64,000 nucleotides of DNA from Guillardia theta CCMP2712 (taxonomy: Eukaryota; Cryptophyceae; Pyrenomonadales; Geminigeraceae). Every line of letters starts with the position of its first letter. Position 1 is the first letter of the stretch. A program made the position numbers and the translations under genes. Below are positions 55,001 through 64,000 of this stretch, one piece after another. Under the pieces are notes generated by a model. That model ran no database searches, was not told where the DNA came from, and saw only the letters and a list, made by a program, of their open reading frames with translations. The stretch lies in assembly GCF_000315625.1 (NCBI RefSeq), contig NW_005434627.1, positions 512,592-576,591 on the forward strand. The letters are read 5' to 3'.

Positions 55001-55555
55001 CTTGAGGCAGCCTGTACCGAAGTGAACCTGTATTAGCACATGGAGCACTACAAGGCTGTGGAGATTGACAAGTATGAGGCGACAAAGGATTGATATCGAT
55101 GCGGAAGAATGAGAGAAAGAGAGTCGAAGAGAAACGGCGGGGCTTTGAAAGCAGTGGCAACTGAGGTAGGAGGTTTGGAAAGGTGTGGAGATATGCACCA
55201 GATGTTGAAGAGCTCGGATATTATCTCGCCGCATGTAAATGTTGAATTGAACATCCTGCTAGGCTTCAGAGAAGTCCCGAATAGACCGGAGCATCTCGCT
55301 GTGTAGGGGAACCACCATGTGCGAAGTTGATTCATAGAGTAATCAGTGACGTGAGATGAACCTGCTCTTGGTCGAGCTTCGGATTGGAATCTCCATGGCA
55401 GAACAAACACAGGGCAGGGCGAGCGGCGACGGCTACAAAATGGGGAAGGGGACCGCGATGGACCAAAAGTAACCTTTTCAATGCATCAAGGGAAATCAGA
55501 AGTAATCTTTTCATAGAATAAAAAAAATACTTCTCAGAAGCGAAAACGTCTGCTT
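55001..55555. other. No recognised gene; left flank of the virus-like block
   Basis: A 65-codon forward ORF (55109-55306) has no motif. Directly 3' of the reverse-strand ORF's stop at 55556 there is an A-run on the top strand near 55521-55528 (U-run in that gene's transcript). Confidence 0.4.
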
Positions 55556-56933
55556 TCAGTGCTTGGGGATGAGGGTCATGACGTGGCTTTCGAGCTTCCA
55601 GCAGTTGCCGAGTTCGAGCGTGATGCTCTTCCCCTTGAAGGGCGGCGTCGCGCAGGAGAGGCTCGTGTTGTAGCCCATCTCGAAGTCCGCAGAGACGGTC
55701 GCTATCTCGGCTCCCGCGGGGTTGTAGGTCTTTGTCACCTGACCCCGGACGCACTCGACGGTGGGCTCCCTGCGCTTGTAGGCCTTGGCCACGAAGGCAT
55801 CGGCCTCGGCGAGCTCCTCCTTGGTCATCTCCTTCCTCAGTTCGCCGTTCAGTGTCTGCATCAGCGACTCGGACTTGATGTAGCGCCCCTTGTGCTGCGC
55901 CGTCAGCCTCCTCGCCTCGTCGGAGAGGGGCTCGGGACGCATCCTCAGGATCTCCCTCATCACCTGGTTGCTGACGTGGATCTTGGTGATCTTCCTGGCG
56001 TGGCTGTGAAGGGCGTGGGCCTGCCCGCACACCAGGTCGCACCTGTTAGTCCCGTGCTTGTCGTCAATAAACCGTTCTGCTGCAAGGCGTGGATCCCATT
56101 GCTCCACCCCACGGGGACGTCGCTCCCCACCATCTTCACCACGCTGGCCGCCAGGGCCTGCGACGATCCCTCCGGGGAGGGCATGTAGAGCAGGTCCAGC
56201 ACGTAGGTACCGTCCTTGCCCTCGTGGAGAGGCCGGACTCCTCCATGCTCTTCGAGACGGCCTTGACGGCCCGTGCCTGCGTCGTCCACTCGAGCTCGGG
56301 GGAGCGGCGTTGCACCTCACCATGTCCCTGGCCGAGAGCAAGACGCTGCCGAAGCGGGAGGTGATCTGGTAACCCCCGACCTTGTCACTCACCTTGCTCA
56401 AGCCGTGGAAGACCGAGCAGGGGAGGAGAGTGCTGGAGATCCGCTCGTCCACCGGCGAGTGATCCTCCGGCCTCTCGGCTTTGCTGTCCTTGGCGTGCAG
56501 GGCTCGAACGTGGGTCAGCATCGCCTCCCTGAGCTGCTGGAGGTCCTCGAAGAGTGTGTTGCAGGGGGATAGAACGATGGAAGCGCTGGAACCGTAGGCA
56601 CACCAGTCCCCGCCCTTTGGTAGGCCCTTCGGGATCTTCACCATCGCGGTGCCGATGAGCGCCGCCTCGGGCTCCTCCTTGCTCAGGACGCACTTGATGA
56701 GGGTTTGGCACTCCGAGGGCTTCAACGACCTCATGGGCGTCAGCAGGCCGTCCTTCAGCACCGCGTTGATCGTGGTCGCGACCGCCTCATTCTGGAAGGT
56801 CTGCAGGTTGTGATAGCTGTGTGTGCTGTTGGGGCCGGTGCTGGCAGCTTGCGAGCTGTCCTTGGCAATCACGGGGCGCTGCGCCGACGGTCGGTTCGAA
56901 GACATGTATCCCAGTGCTACCATGCCGTCCCGT
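55556..56933 (-). pseudogene. Virus-like block gene 3: unknown protein with frame breaks
   Basis: Starts MVALGYMSSNRPSAQRPVIA at ATG 56933. Intact-looking stretches: LKPSECQTLIKCVLSKEEPE, DWCAYGSSASIVLSPCNTLF, and a C-terminal part with KITKIHVSNQVMREILRMRP and FEMGYNTSLSC. Between about 56300 and 56065 the protein-like reading moves into other frames (for example DGTYVLDLLYMPSPEGSSQA) while the original frame turns Arg/Gly-rich, implying at least three frameshifts. No domain recognised. A structural or nucleic-acid-binding role would be a guess from its position beside the other two genes. Confidence 0.55.
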
Positions 56934-57061
56934 CTCGGTTCCGACCTAAATAGAGATGATGCGGCACACCACAGCGCTGGGGCGGGAGTGGCCGGGCAGG
57001 GTCTGAATCTTTTACTTTCCACATTTCCACACATACACATACACACACACACACAGGCCCT

Positions 57062-58748
57062 CAGATGGCAAGCTCCTCGATGACGTGCCCCGTCTGGGTG
57101 ATGTCCGCGTACCCCCCGGAGCTGGCCGGCACCACGAAGGCCTGGATCAGCAGCCCACACACGAGACAGCCGGCGAAGATCATGCAGGCGAGAAGCAGGA
57201 GGAAGGCGGAGCTGAAGCCGGGCCCGACGTTCTGCACCCTCACCGTCATGTCACGGATGAAGATGTCCGCCCCCCACACACCCTTCACCGAGGTGCTGTT
57301 GACTAGGGACACAGTAGACTCGAAGATCGCGTTCACAACGTCCGTGAGCGTCAGGCCCTGCGCGTCAAGGTACGAAACCACCTCCAGGGCCACCGCGTCC
57401 ACCGGCGGCGGGGCCATCTGCCTTCTCGAGTCCATCGGCACCCTGACCCTGCCCCCCGACCTCCTGAGTCACGACGGGGTAGGCGGCGACGTCGATCACC
57501 CCCTCCTGATTGAACACCCCCAGGCGCTGCAGCCACTCGGGAAAGCGGTAGGGGGTAGAGACCTGCTGCCGGAGGAAGGTAGATCGACCGGAGAGTCTGC
57601 ATGTAGACCCTCCACTCCCTCGCGTACTGGCTGTTGTGGAGCTGGGCCACCGTCCGCACGGGTGTCCTGCTCCCATGGATCACAACGAGGCTGTTGCCCA
57701 GAGCCAGGCTCAGGTTGGACGACAGGCTGCCACGGTCCACCCAGGCCCCCACCCCGGGGGCGGACTGGAGCGTCAGGTTCTGCGGCACCACCGGAACCCC
57801 AAACTGCTGCGAGAGCTCCGTCGTGTTGAGGATCAGCCAGAAGGTGTACCCGACAGCGACGCCGAGGGAGGGAGGGGGGAGGCAGGTGGCGCCCTCCGAC
57901 CCGGGCCCCCCGCTCTGGTCGGCATGCATGGGGAAGGAGTAGTAGCCCTGCCTGCAGAACCACTGGCAAACCTTGGCGGTGGATTCCGGGCTCTCGTACC
58001 TCGCGAGCCAGAAGCTGTTGGCAGGGCTGTAGAGCCCCGAGACCGAGCACTGCTGCACGTCCGAGTAGCTCCTCGCATAGAGGTCGTTGATGTCACGGAG
58101 GAGCACCGCCTGGTACGGCACGAAGACGAGGTCGAGCACCCCTCCGCTGAACTGCTGGTACACGACCAGGAACCGGAAGTCTATCACGTAGTTCTTCTTC
58201 TCGTCGAGGTACTCGAAGCCGTAGAGCTGGGCCGAGGTGTGGGGAACGAAGAGGGTGCCGGAGGGGTAATCGAAGCGGATGCCCTCCGAGCCCCGCACCT
58301 GACCGAAGGCGGTGAGGTTGGACAGCGCAAGGGCCCAGCCGTCCATGTTCGAGGCACCGCCCCCCAGCCCTGCGACGGCCCCGGAGAGCGCGTCGTTGAA
58401 GTAGTGGGTACGGTTCAGAAGGTCCGCGTAGCAGCAGTAGGACATCGTGATCCCGCACCACGGCGCCTGCTCAGTCAGGAAGTTGTAGCTCGGACCGGTG
58501 GGCTGCCGCTGGTCCAGCACGAAGGCGGCATAGACCTCCCCCGGCTGCATCGCCGGGACCGTGAACTTCATCGACCAGAGCTGGCCGGCGTAGTCGAAAG
58601 TCACCGACGAGGCCGAGTGCAGCGTGGCGGTGGTCATGACGTTCACATTATCATACACGGGGATGAAGCCCTGGCCCGCGCACACGGGCAGGCAACAGAC
58701 AGAGGCAAGGCCCACCGCCAGGGTCAGCGGAAGCCAGGATCTCACCAT
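57062..58748 (-). pseudogene. Virus-like block gene 2: secreted/type I membrane protein with two frameshifts
   Basis: ATG 58748 begins a signal peptide (MVRSWLPLTLAVGLASVCCL). The ectodomain is Cys-containing with several N-glycosylation sequons (NRTH, NLTA, NLTL, NLSL, NTTE). The C-terminal frame has a transmembrane helix (AFLLLLACMIFAGCLVCGLL) and a short tail ending at 57062. The reading moves frames near 57570 and again near 57450, so it is broken here or the GC-rich sequence has errors. Topology fits a membrane glycoprotein. I do not recognise a fusion-protein family; not HAP2 as far as motifs show. Confidence 0.6.
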
Positions 58749-58797
58749 GCCCCCCTTCCCGTTCCGAAGTTCGGGAAAGACGGCGTTTGATGCTGCT

Positions 58798-59946
58798 TTA
58801 TAGAGTGCTCGACGCTGGGAGGGGCGACCCCTTCTCTGGATCCTCCCAGTCTCTCCTCCTCTTCAAACCGCATTGCCTTTCCGTAATGGCTTGATACAGT
58901 GACTCTTTCGAGAGGTTACGGTGACTCAGGCATCGGGTCTTGCTCAGTACCCTGGTTAGTCTTGACGCCAGCCTCTGCACAGCCGAAGTTACAGGCTCTC
59001 CCTTGCAGGCGTCGTGCTTGGTCACGTACTCGGTCAGGATTGCTATTTCCGCCGCACAGTCGAAGCAGTGGTCGTACCCAGGGTAGGCAGGATTGGTCTC
59101 TTGTTCATGCCGGTAGCGCGCAACCCTCCGCACTGTGTTGAACCAGAACAGCTGCTCCTCATACTCTCGGTTATCATAAAGGCGAAGGCCCGCATCCTTC
59201 CTCACCACAAGCCTACACTCCGTGGTGCTGCAGGGCCCCCATATGGGTAGCATCAAGTATCCATCCAGGTACTTGGTCTTTCCATCCGACCATGGCAGCT
59301 GAAACTTCAGTATGGCAGCAGCTGGATTGATAATCTTGACAAAGACCGCCTGTAGCGCCATATCGCGGTGTATTTTCAACTCGTTCTCATCGGTCGACTC
59401 CCTCCTGTAGTTTGCCGAGCGGATATCGGATATGACCAGAAGGTCAGTCCTCCCCTTGTACTCCTCCGCCATGGACTCATCGAAAAGCCTGTTGATGACC
59501 CTGAATCTTGCATTCATGGCCAGTATGCCACTGTGAAACGGTGAAGGGTCAATGAGGGTGAAATGAAGATCAGGAAATAGATCAGCAATCACGAGGAGGT
59601 GCGCTCCGATGTAGAGCACCTCACGGATGCCAGGGTTGCAGTGATCTAGAATAAACTTGATCTCACACATCAGAAGCTTTCTCTGCCCCCAGTGCCTTGT
59701 CGTCTTCTCCGAGCTGTCGCGAGGGAAGTAGACACGCCTGGGTGCATCCCTCTGTAGGAACAGTTGTAGATCAAGGTCAGTCCGGCTACCCATATCCGAA
59801 AGAGCCTGCAACACGTGAGGGTTAGTTTCTGCCTCTTCGAACCTCGTCTCACCCCTGACCATAGGACCAGCATGTGACATGCACGGAAAGCGGTCATTTA
59901 TACTCTGACTTTGACAGATGTCTTTCTTACAAAGAGGTTTATTCAT
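58798..59946 (-). CDS. VP39-type mRNA cap 2'-O-methyltransferase (virus-like), intact
   Basis: Would methylate the 2'-O of the first cap-adjacent nucleotide using S-adenosylmethionine. Motifs in order: GQRKLLMCEIKFIL (first catalytic Lys), VLYIGAHLLVIADLFPDLHF (the poxvirus-type YIG SAM-binding region, though the usual APG is changed to AHL), TLIDPSPF, LLVISDIRSANYRRE (catalytic Asp), AILKFQLPW (second Lys), TECRLVV (Glu). This gives the K-D-K-E tetrad of VP39/FtsJ-like enzymes. ATG 59946 gives 382 aa, close to the 333-aa poxvirus protein. Intronless, 49 bp upstream of gene 2. Such enzymes are typical of large DNA viruses; a host-derived copy is possible. The changed SAM loop may lower activity. 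Confidence 0.72.
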   Translation of the reverse strand: MNKPLCKKDICQSQSINDRFPCMSHAGPMVRGETRFEEAETNPHVLQALSDMGSRTDLDLQLFLQRDAPRRVYFPRDSSEKTTRHWGQRKLLMCEIKFILDHCNPGIREVLYIGAHLLVIADLFPDLHFTLIDPSPFHSGILAMNARFRVINRLFDESMAEEYKGRTDLLVISDIRSANYRRESTDENELKIHRDMALQAVFVKIINPAAAILKFQLPWSDGKTKYLDGYLMLPIWGPCSTTECRLVVRKDAGLRLYDNREYEEQLFWFNTVRRVARYRHEQETNPAYPGYDHCFDCAAEIAILTEYVTKHDACKGEPVTSAVQRLASRLTRVLSKTRCLSHRNLSKESLYQAITERQCGLKRRRDWEDPEKGSPLPASSTL

Positions 59947-60137
59947 GCTTACCAAGAGCTGGTCTTCTCTAAAAGCTCGTCAATCATCAGGCTGTTCTGA
60001 TGGTTGATAGTCCCGGTCGAGAAGCGGACGGTGCGAGCGCCGCGGGTTCCGCGCTGACCCGCCCTGAGGAGGCGGGTGCCGCTCAGGCACCATTCCATGG
60101 CATTTACTAATGCCCAATTATAAACTTATATCCTTTT
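59947..60137. other. Spacer with a small GC-rich patch
   Basis: GC-rich about 60015-60090 (similar in texture to the 29.3-kb island), then AT-rich to the left arm of the recombinase element. Confidence 0.5.
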
Positions 60138-60541
60138 AACAAACACTTGTACCTGTTAATTTGATCATAAGCATACAGTTTTTAGTCAATTTTGTACCAG
60201 AATGATTTGTACCACTCAGTACTCTTTTATATTTGTTTTAAGCATTTGAGTTCCGGCTTACACGCCTCTTGGCTGCTCTCTACCCTGTGTACCGGTATGT
60301 TTGTCTGATATGGAGGGGGTTAGGTTATTCGTATATTTCGATACACGCTCATGAAATCTTATTAGTGTCAGCCATTGACGAGTGTAGTAAATCCAGCCAA
60401 TAAGTATTTTTGTTTTCAAATCAAGGAGTCGTATGCCAGCTAGCAACGGAAACCTTTTTTTTCTACACCGGTTGTTTTGTATGGATACCTACGGGTGCCA
60501 CCGAAACACAGGTCCCCTTGCCCCCGATCAAAAGGCAATTA
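60138..60541 (+). repeat. Left long terminal inverted repeat (404 bp)
   Basis: Near-identical reverse complement of 63560-63962. Differences are few (for example around 60297-60305 and in the T-run near 60456). Ends at TGCCTTTTGATCGGGGGCAA on the complement strand. Confidence 0.95.
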
Positions 60542-60579
60542 TTATAATAATAATTTTCAAGTGTGAAAATTCCAAAACA

Positions 60580-60655
60580 GGAGATTACAGGAGATTACAG
60601 TTCTTACAGGAGATTACAGGAGATTACAGACCAAAACAGGAGATTACAGTTCTTT
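60580..60655. repeat. Tandem ACAGGAGATT repeats just inside the left arm
   Basis: At least five copies of ACAGGAGATT(AC) in an irregular array between the left inverted arm and the recombinase 3' end; no counterpart near the right arm. Confidence 0.9.
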
Positions 60656-60729
60656 ATTGTCGGTTTTTCCATTTACTATAGAAGTAACATAAAAATTGTT
60701 CGGAAATGGACCCCACCCCTCCAAATCTA

Positions 60730-63223
60730 TCATTTAGTACCCACCCCTGCATGTCGAACCCCCATCCCCACCCTCCGCTTTGTGTGGCCACCCGCCTCAG
60801 AGTGTCCAACACTTAGCCAAATTTTCACAGTTCGAGTCAACACACAACTTGAACGCATCGTTGCATCTTTACGGCCATGATTTTGTTGCATAGATACCTC
60901 AAGCTGTTGTAGCAATAGCAGGCGATTTTCCTCATTCTTTCCCTGAGACTGTTTAAAATAGTTGACAATCTCCTTGAATTCCACCTCCATCTTTTGCATC
61001 ATGCTGTCTTGCTTCAGTCTCAGCTGTTCATTGGCTGCCACCAGCTGTTCATTGGCTGCCACCAGCTGTTCATTGCCTGCCACCACTTGATCAAGCTTCT
61101 CTTGCAAAAGTTGTGTCTTCATCATCCACTGCTTTTCGTGAACCAGTGATGTGACATGAGGCGGACATCCAGTACTACGATAAATGGGAACCTGCACAGT
61201 GCACATCATGTTCTCGGAACTTTCATTCATCTCTATGGGTACGTCTGTAGGAAGCAGAACTAAAACTTGCTCTTTCAGCTGTTCATAAATTCCAGTATCC
61301 CGAAACAATGCGCAGCTCCATAATGGATGACTGGGGTCCAACTCCTTTCTCAAGTAATCGAAATGATACACAATGCTTGCTAAGCAATGTATCAGAATCC
61401 CATTCATATTCCCTGGCAATGTAGGAAAACATAACTGAATCGTACTCTGTACTAATTCATCATTTCCCTTCTTGAACTGTGGAGGTAATGACGCAAACAT
61501 CGCCGAATGAATGGGTAATCCACAGGCCGTACGACCAACAAACAGATCTGATGCAGCCTCGTACTTGAAGTAAGTCTTGGGAATTGTTCCGTTGTTCCAA
61601 CTGGCTCGGTCAGAAACCGCGGTAACTGATGGACAGTGAGTAGAACCACTTGTACAATACGTCGCTGCACCCTACACGTAGGGTTCAAACAATCTTCACA
61701 TCATCAATCAATATCTCACCTTTCGAATGGAGTGGGTGCCTAAATCCTCCTTGTTCATCCCAAGTCTTTGCAGCTCCTGACAGACAGCTTTCCGAATGGC
61801 TCGGTAATCATACGGAGCATCCTGTGCGTTAGAAGATTCATCACACTCACCCCGTTCGGGCAGTGTCATGACTTTCTGCAGACAATTGACAAAACGATGG
61901 TATTGACTGCCACCTATCATGCCCAAAAAATGCATCATTATCAACCACATTTCATGCCAAGTACACCTGGAAACAACTTCCTGGTGTCTGGAGAATGACT
62001 CATAAGGTACACACCCATAGCAAGAATGGGGCAAATTGCAGGACAGATCGGATTGGCATATATTGATTTCGGCTCGTTCCGTTCTCCAACTTGATCTGTC
62101 TTGCTATGAGGAAAACATATCCACATGTGATCGTCTTTCCATCCCATGTGTTGAAACAGAATCTCAGCCGTATTGACAGATCTGCAGATCAGATTCCAAC
62201 TTAGTATCAGGAAGGTACGACCAACTATTAAATCCATCTTCTTACATTTCAGCAACTCTCCACCCATTATGACATACAAACTAAAGGGTAATGGATCCTT
62301 GCCAGATGACAATTTCGTTCCACTCACGGCTCTCTCATCTGCGATGGTGTTCTGAAGACCTTTATAGAAATCGGCTATCTGAACGTCGAACTTTCTCCTG
62401 TACGTTTTGGTCTTGTGGTGCCTTCTATAGAAATGCCTAACACCTGATCTCAAAGCTACGTATGACGAGAATTTCAACTTTTTTTTCATCATGACATTTA
62501 CCACATAGCTGGTCCATTGCTTGTATGAGAACCTTCTCGTGTTGAATGGTAACAATTCTCTTCTCTTCAACAATTCTTTGATCTTCTTGGTAATTGGACC
62601 ACGATTTCTGGGTTCGTTGTCTAAACAACTCTTGAATTCGTGATTCAAACAAAATGGTTTGGTTTCATACAACCATGCAATCAGCTGACTTACAGAACTG
62701 AAGTAACATGCCTTCGAATTGTCCGAGAGCATCCTGTCTTTGACAGACTCGATTTTTTCTCTTGTTTCTTGTTCGTCCTCGCCTTCCATTTCCTCCACTT
62801 CCTCGTTATCGTCCTCGTCGTCGTCTTCTTCTGTGATCGTTCTCCTTGTTGCATACCCGTCTAGTTCTGTTAGTCCCTGAAACGTATTCTGTGATCGTTC
62901 TCCTTGTTGCATACCCGTCTAGTTCTGTTAGTCCCTGAAACGTATTCCACAATTGATTCCGCGATTTGTTCTTCAGAGATGGAAGGAACAACTTTTGGGG
63001 TTTGCTGCTGCGCTGAAGTTTTTGGTCCCTTTGTTCCTTTTGGGTTGCGAGTCGAGCAACCACAATCACTCCACTCTTCACTCCATTCACTAGCACAAAG
63101 ATGATGAAACATGTTTGAGCAGACAGTACATTGATACAGTTGAGCTGCGTCGTCCCTAACCTTGCATCGTGAACCGAACAAGCATTTCTGACGGCTACCT
63201 TGTGATCCAGCGGCTGTGGCCAT
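60730..63223 (-). CDS. Tyrosine recombinase (Crypton-like) with N-terminal Cys-rich finger, multi-exon
   Basis: DNA breaking-rejoining enzyme for element integration. The first part (ATG 63223) has a Cys/His finger: KCLFGSRCKV, LYQCTVCSNMFHHLC, CGC. An acidic linker leads to the recombinase core: LSWNLICRSVNTAEILFQ (catalytic Arg), WICFPHSKTDQ (Lys), then after an intron (61914-61966 spliced out) LGTHSIRK (His-x-x-Arg), then after a second intron (61672-61719) GAATYCTSG and WNNGTIPKTYFKYEA (Tyr nucleophile candidate) and FVGRTACGLP. The C-terminus has a coiled coil with three tandem VAANEQL heptads (about 61020-61083). The only blemish is the 58-bp duplication at 62830-62945, which shifts frame unless a short intron of about 38-39 nt inside the duplication is removed. 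Otherwise intact. Confidence 0.82.
62830..62945. repeat. 58-bp exact tandem duplication within the recombinase gene
   Basis: Copies 62830-62887 and 62888-62945 are identical. 58 is not a multiple of three, so the finger part and the catalytic part are in different frames. On the coding strand each copy contains ...GACGGGTATGC and ...TTTCAGG, giving a possible GT-AG pair. Confidence 0.95.
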
Positions 63224-63559
63224 GCTGAGCGATTTGCGCGGGTTGCAGGTATGAAAGGGGGGGTGGGGGGTGGAGGGGGCCGGGGGCTGCAATAAACTAC
63301 TACGCAGGAGGCTCAGGATTTAGGGGGTAGGAGCAATTAGAGGTCCAGAGTTGAGTGAAAAAAAATCTCTAATTGAAATTTCCTGTTTTGGTCATGATGT
63401 TTTTCAATAAATTTTTACAAATAAGACATCCCCTCTGTCAACCCGTAAAAGTAGGGGTACTCAGATTCCGCACCCCTAAAATAGTTTTAATAAAGTTTGG
63501 GATTTCAGGAAATCCGGCGGACAGGAATTTGAACTAGGAAAAATCCTGAAAACGCTAGC
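63224..63559. other. Upstream region of the recombinase gene, inside the element
   Basis: A G-run (63257-63283), then AT-rich sequence with CTACCCC/GGGGTAC words. Likely holds the promoter; no element can be named. Confidence 0.5.
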
Positions 63560-63962
63560 TAATTGCCTTTTGATCGGGGGCAAGGGGACCTGTGTTTCGG
63601 TGGCACCCGTAGGTATCCATACAAAACAACCGGTGTAGAAAAAAAAGGTTTCCGTTGCTAGCTGGCATACGACTCCTTGATTTGAAAACAAAAATACTTA
63701 TTGGCTGGATTTACTACACTCGTCAATGGCTGACACTAATAAGATTTCATGAGCGTGTATCGAAATATACGAATAACCCTACCCCCTCCATATCAGACAA
63801 CTTACCGGTACACAGGGTAGAGAGCAGCCAAGAGGCGTGTAAGCCGGAACTCAAATGCTTAAAACAAATATAAAAGAGTACTGAGTGGTACAAATCATTC
63901 TGGTACAAAATTGACTAAAAACTGTATGCTTATGATCAAATTAACAGGTACAAGTGTTTGTT
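63560..63962 (-). repeat. Right long terminal inverted repeat (403 bp)
   Basis: Reverse complement of 60138-60541; its outer end (GTGTTTGTT) is only 38 bp from the window end. Confidence 0.95.
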
Positions 63963-64000
63963 TAAGTAGAGATAGACAGATGGGCTGCGAGTGAAAATCG

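Larger units (their letters stand above)
60138..63962 (-). mobile_element. 3.8-kb tyrosine-recombinase element with long inverted repeats
   Basis: Two ~404-bp inverted arms enclose a single reverse-strand recombinase gene. Known Cryptons carry a tyrosine recombinase but no inverted repeats; DIRS-type elements have inverted repeats plus a reverse transcriptase, which is absent here. Alternatively, the arms could be two copies of another repeat. Target duplication cannot be judged because only 38 bp remain to the right. Confidence 0.8.

Noticed and set aside
57062-58748. HAP2/GCS1 or a known viral fusion glycoprotein
   Set aside because: Only topology (signal peptide, sequons, TM) matches; none of the family motifs I know is visible.
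1-64000. tRNA genes
   Set aside because: I found no sequence with convincing A and B boxes plus a cloverleaf, though a covariance-model scan was not possible.

Overview
This is a nuclear eukaryotic window, most likely from a cryptophyte alga such as Guillardia theta. Introns are short with GT-AG borders, genes are multi-exon, telomere-type repeats are TTTAGGG, and there is a 3' fragment of an 18S rRNA gene. The genus is an inference; no database search was run.

The left half (1-29 kb) is ordinary gene space. It holds a gp78/AMFR-like membrane RING-H2 + CUE ubiquitin ligase (157-2580), a 12-exon MYBBP1A/Pol5 nucleolar protein (3464-8851) and a 15-exon reverse-strand gene (25349-10354). The last two models close in frame, at 1,166 aa and 4,565 aa. 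The 4,565-aa protein is a type I membrane protein with Cys-rich DUF4215/EGF-like modules and at least a dozen degenerate copies of one extracellular repeat. Next comes a reverse-strand, intron-rich Trp-repeat (Sfi1-like) gene (26.2-29.2 kb). Introns repeatedly hold long simple repeats. There is a 484-base assembly gap at 9705-10188.

From 29.3 kb the sequence becomes accessory. A very GC-rich non-coding-looking island (29.28-30.54 kb) is followed by a PPR gene (32.7-34.1 kb, reverse) and by patchwork sequence with gene remnants and a 223-bp segment duplicated at 32045 and 37353.

From 37.57 to about 54.5 kb the window is a subtelomere-like mosaic: a truncated 18S-ITS1 piece, then many short interstitial TTTAGGG arrays separating scrambled, truncated and inverted copies of one unrecognised protein family. 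These copies carry a 76-bp tandem repeat after the stop codon, an AATAAA-containing 3' end and a short TAA- or TAC-rich tail that abuts telomere repeats. Two transposons have jumped into family copies with readable empty sites: a 2,104-bp element with 25-bp perfect terminal inverted repeats and an AGC target duplication (39815-41918), and a 4,612-bp element with two convergent genes and no target duplication (44328-48939). Short 19-20 bp minisatellites sit directly against telomere arrays.

The right end (55.5-64 kb) has two invader-like blocks. Three closely spaced reverse-strand intronless genes look viral: an intact poxvirus-VP39-type cap 2'-O-methyltransferase with a readable K-D-K-E tetrad, a frameshifted secreted/membrane protein and a frameshifted unknown protein. 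Next is a 3.8-kb element with roughly 404-bp inverted repeats, encoding a Cys-rich-finger/tyrosine-recombinase (Crypton-like) protein with a 58-bp frame-breaking tandem duplication.
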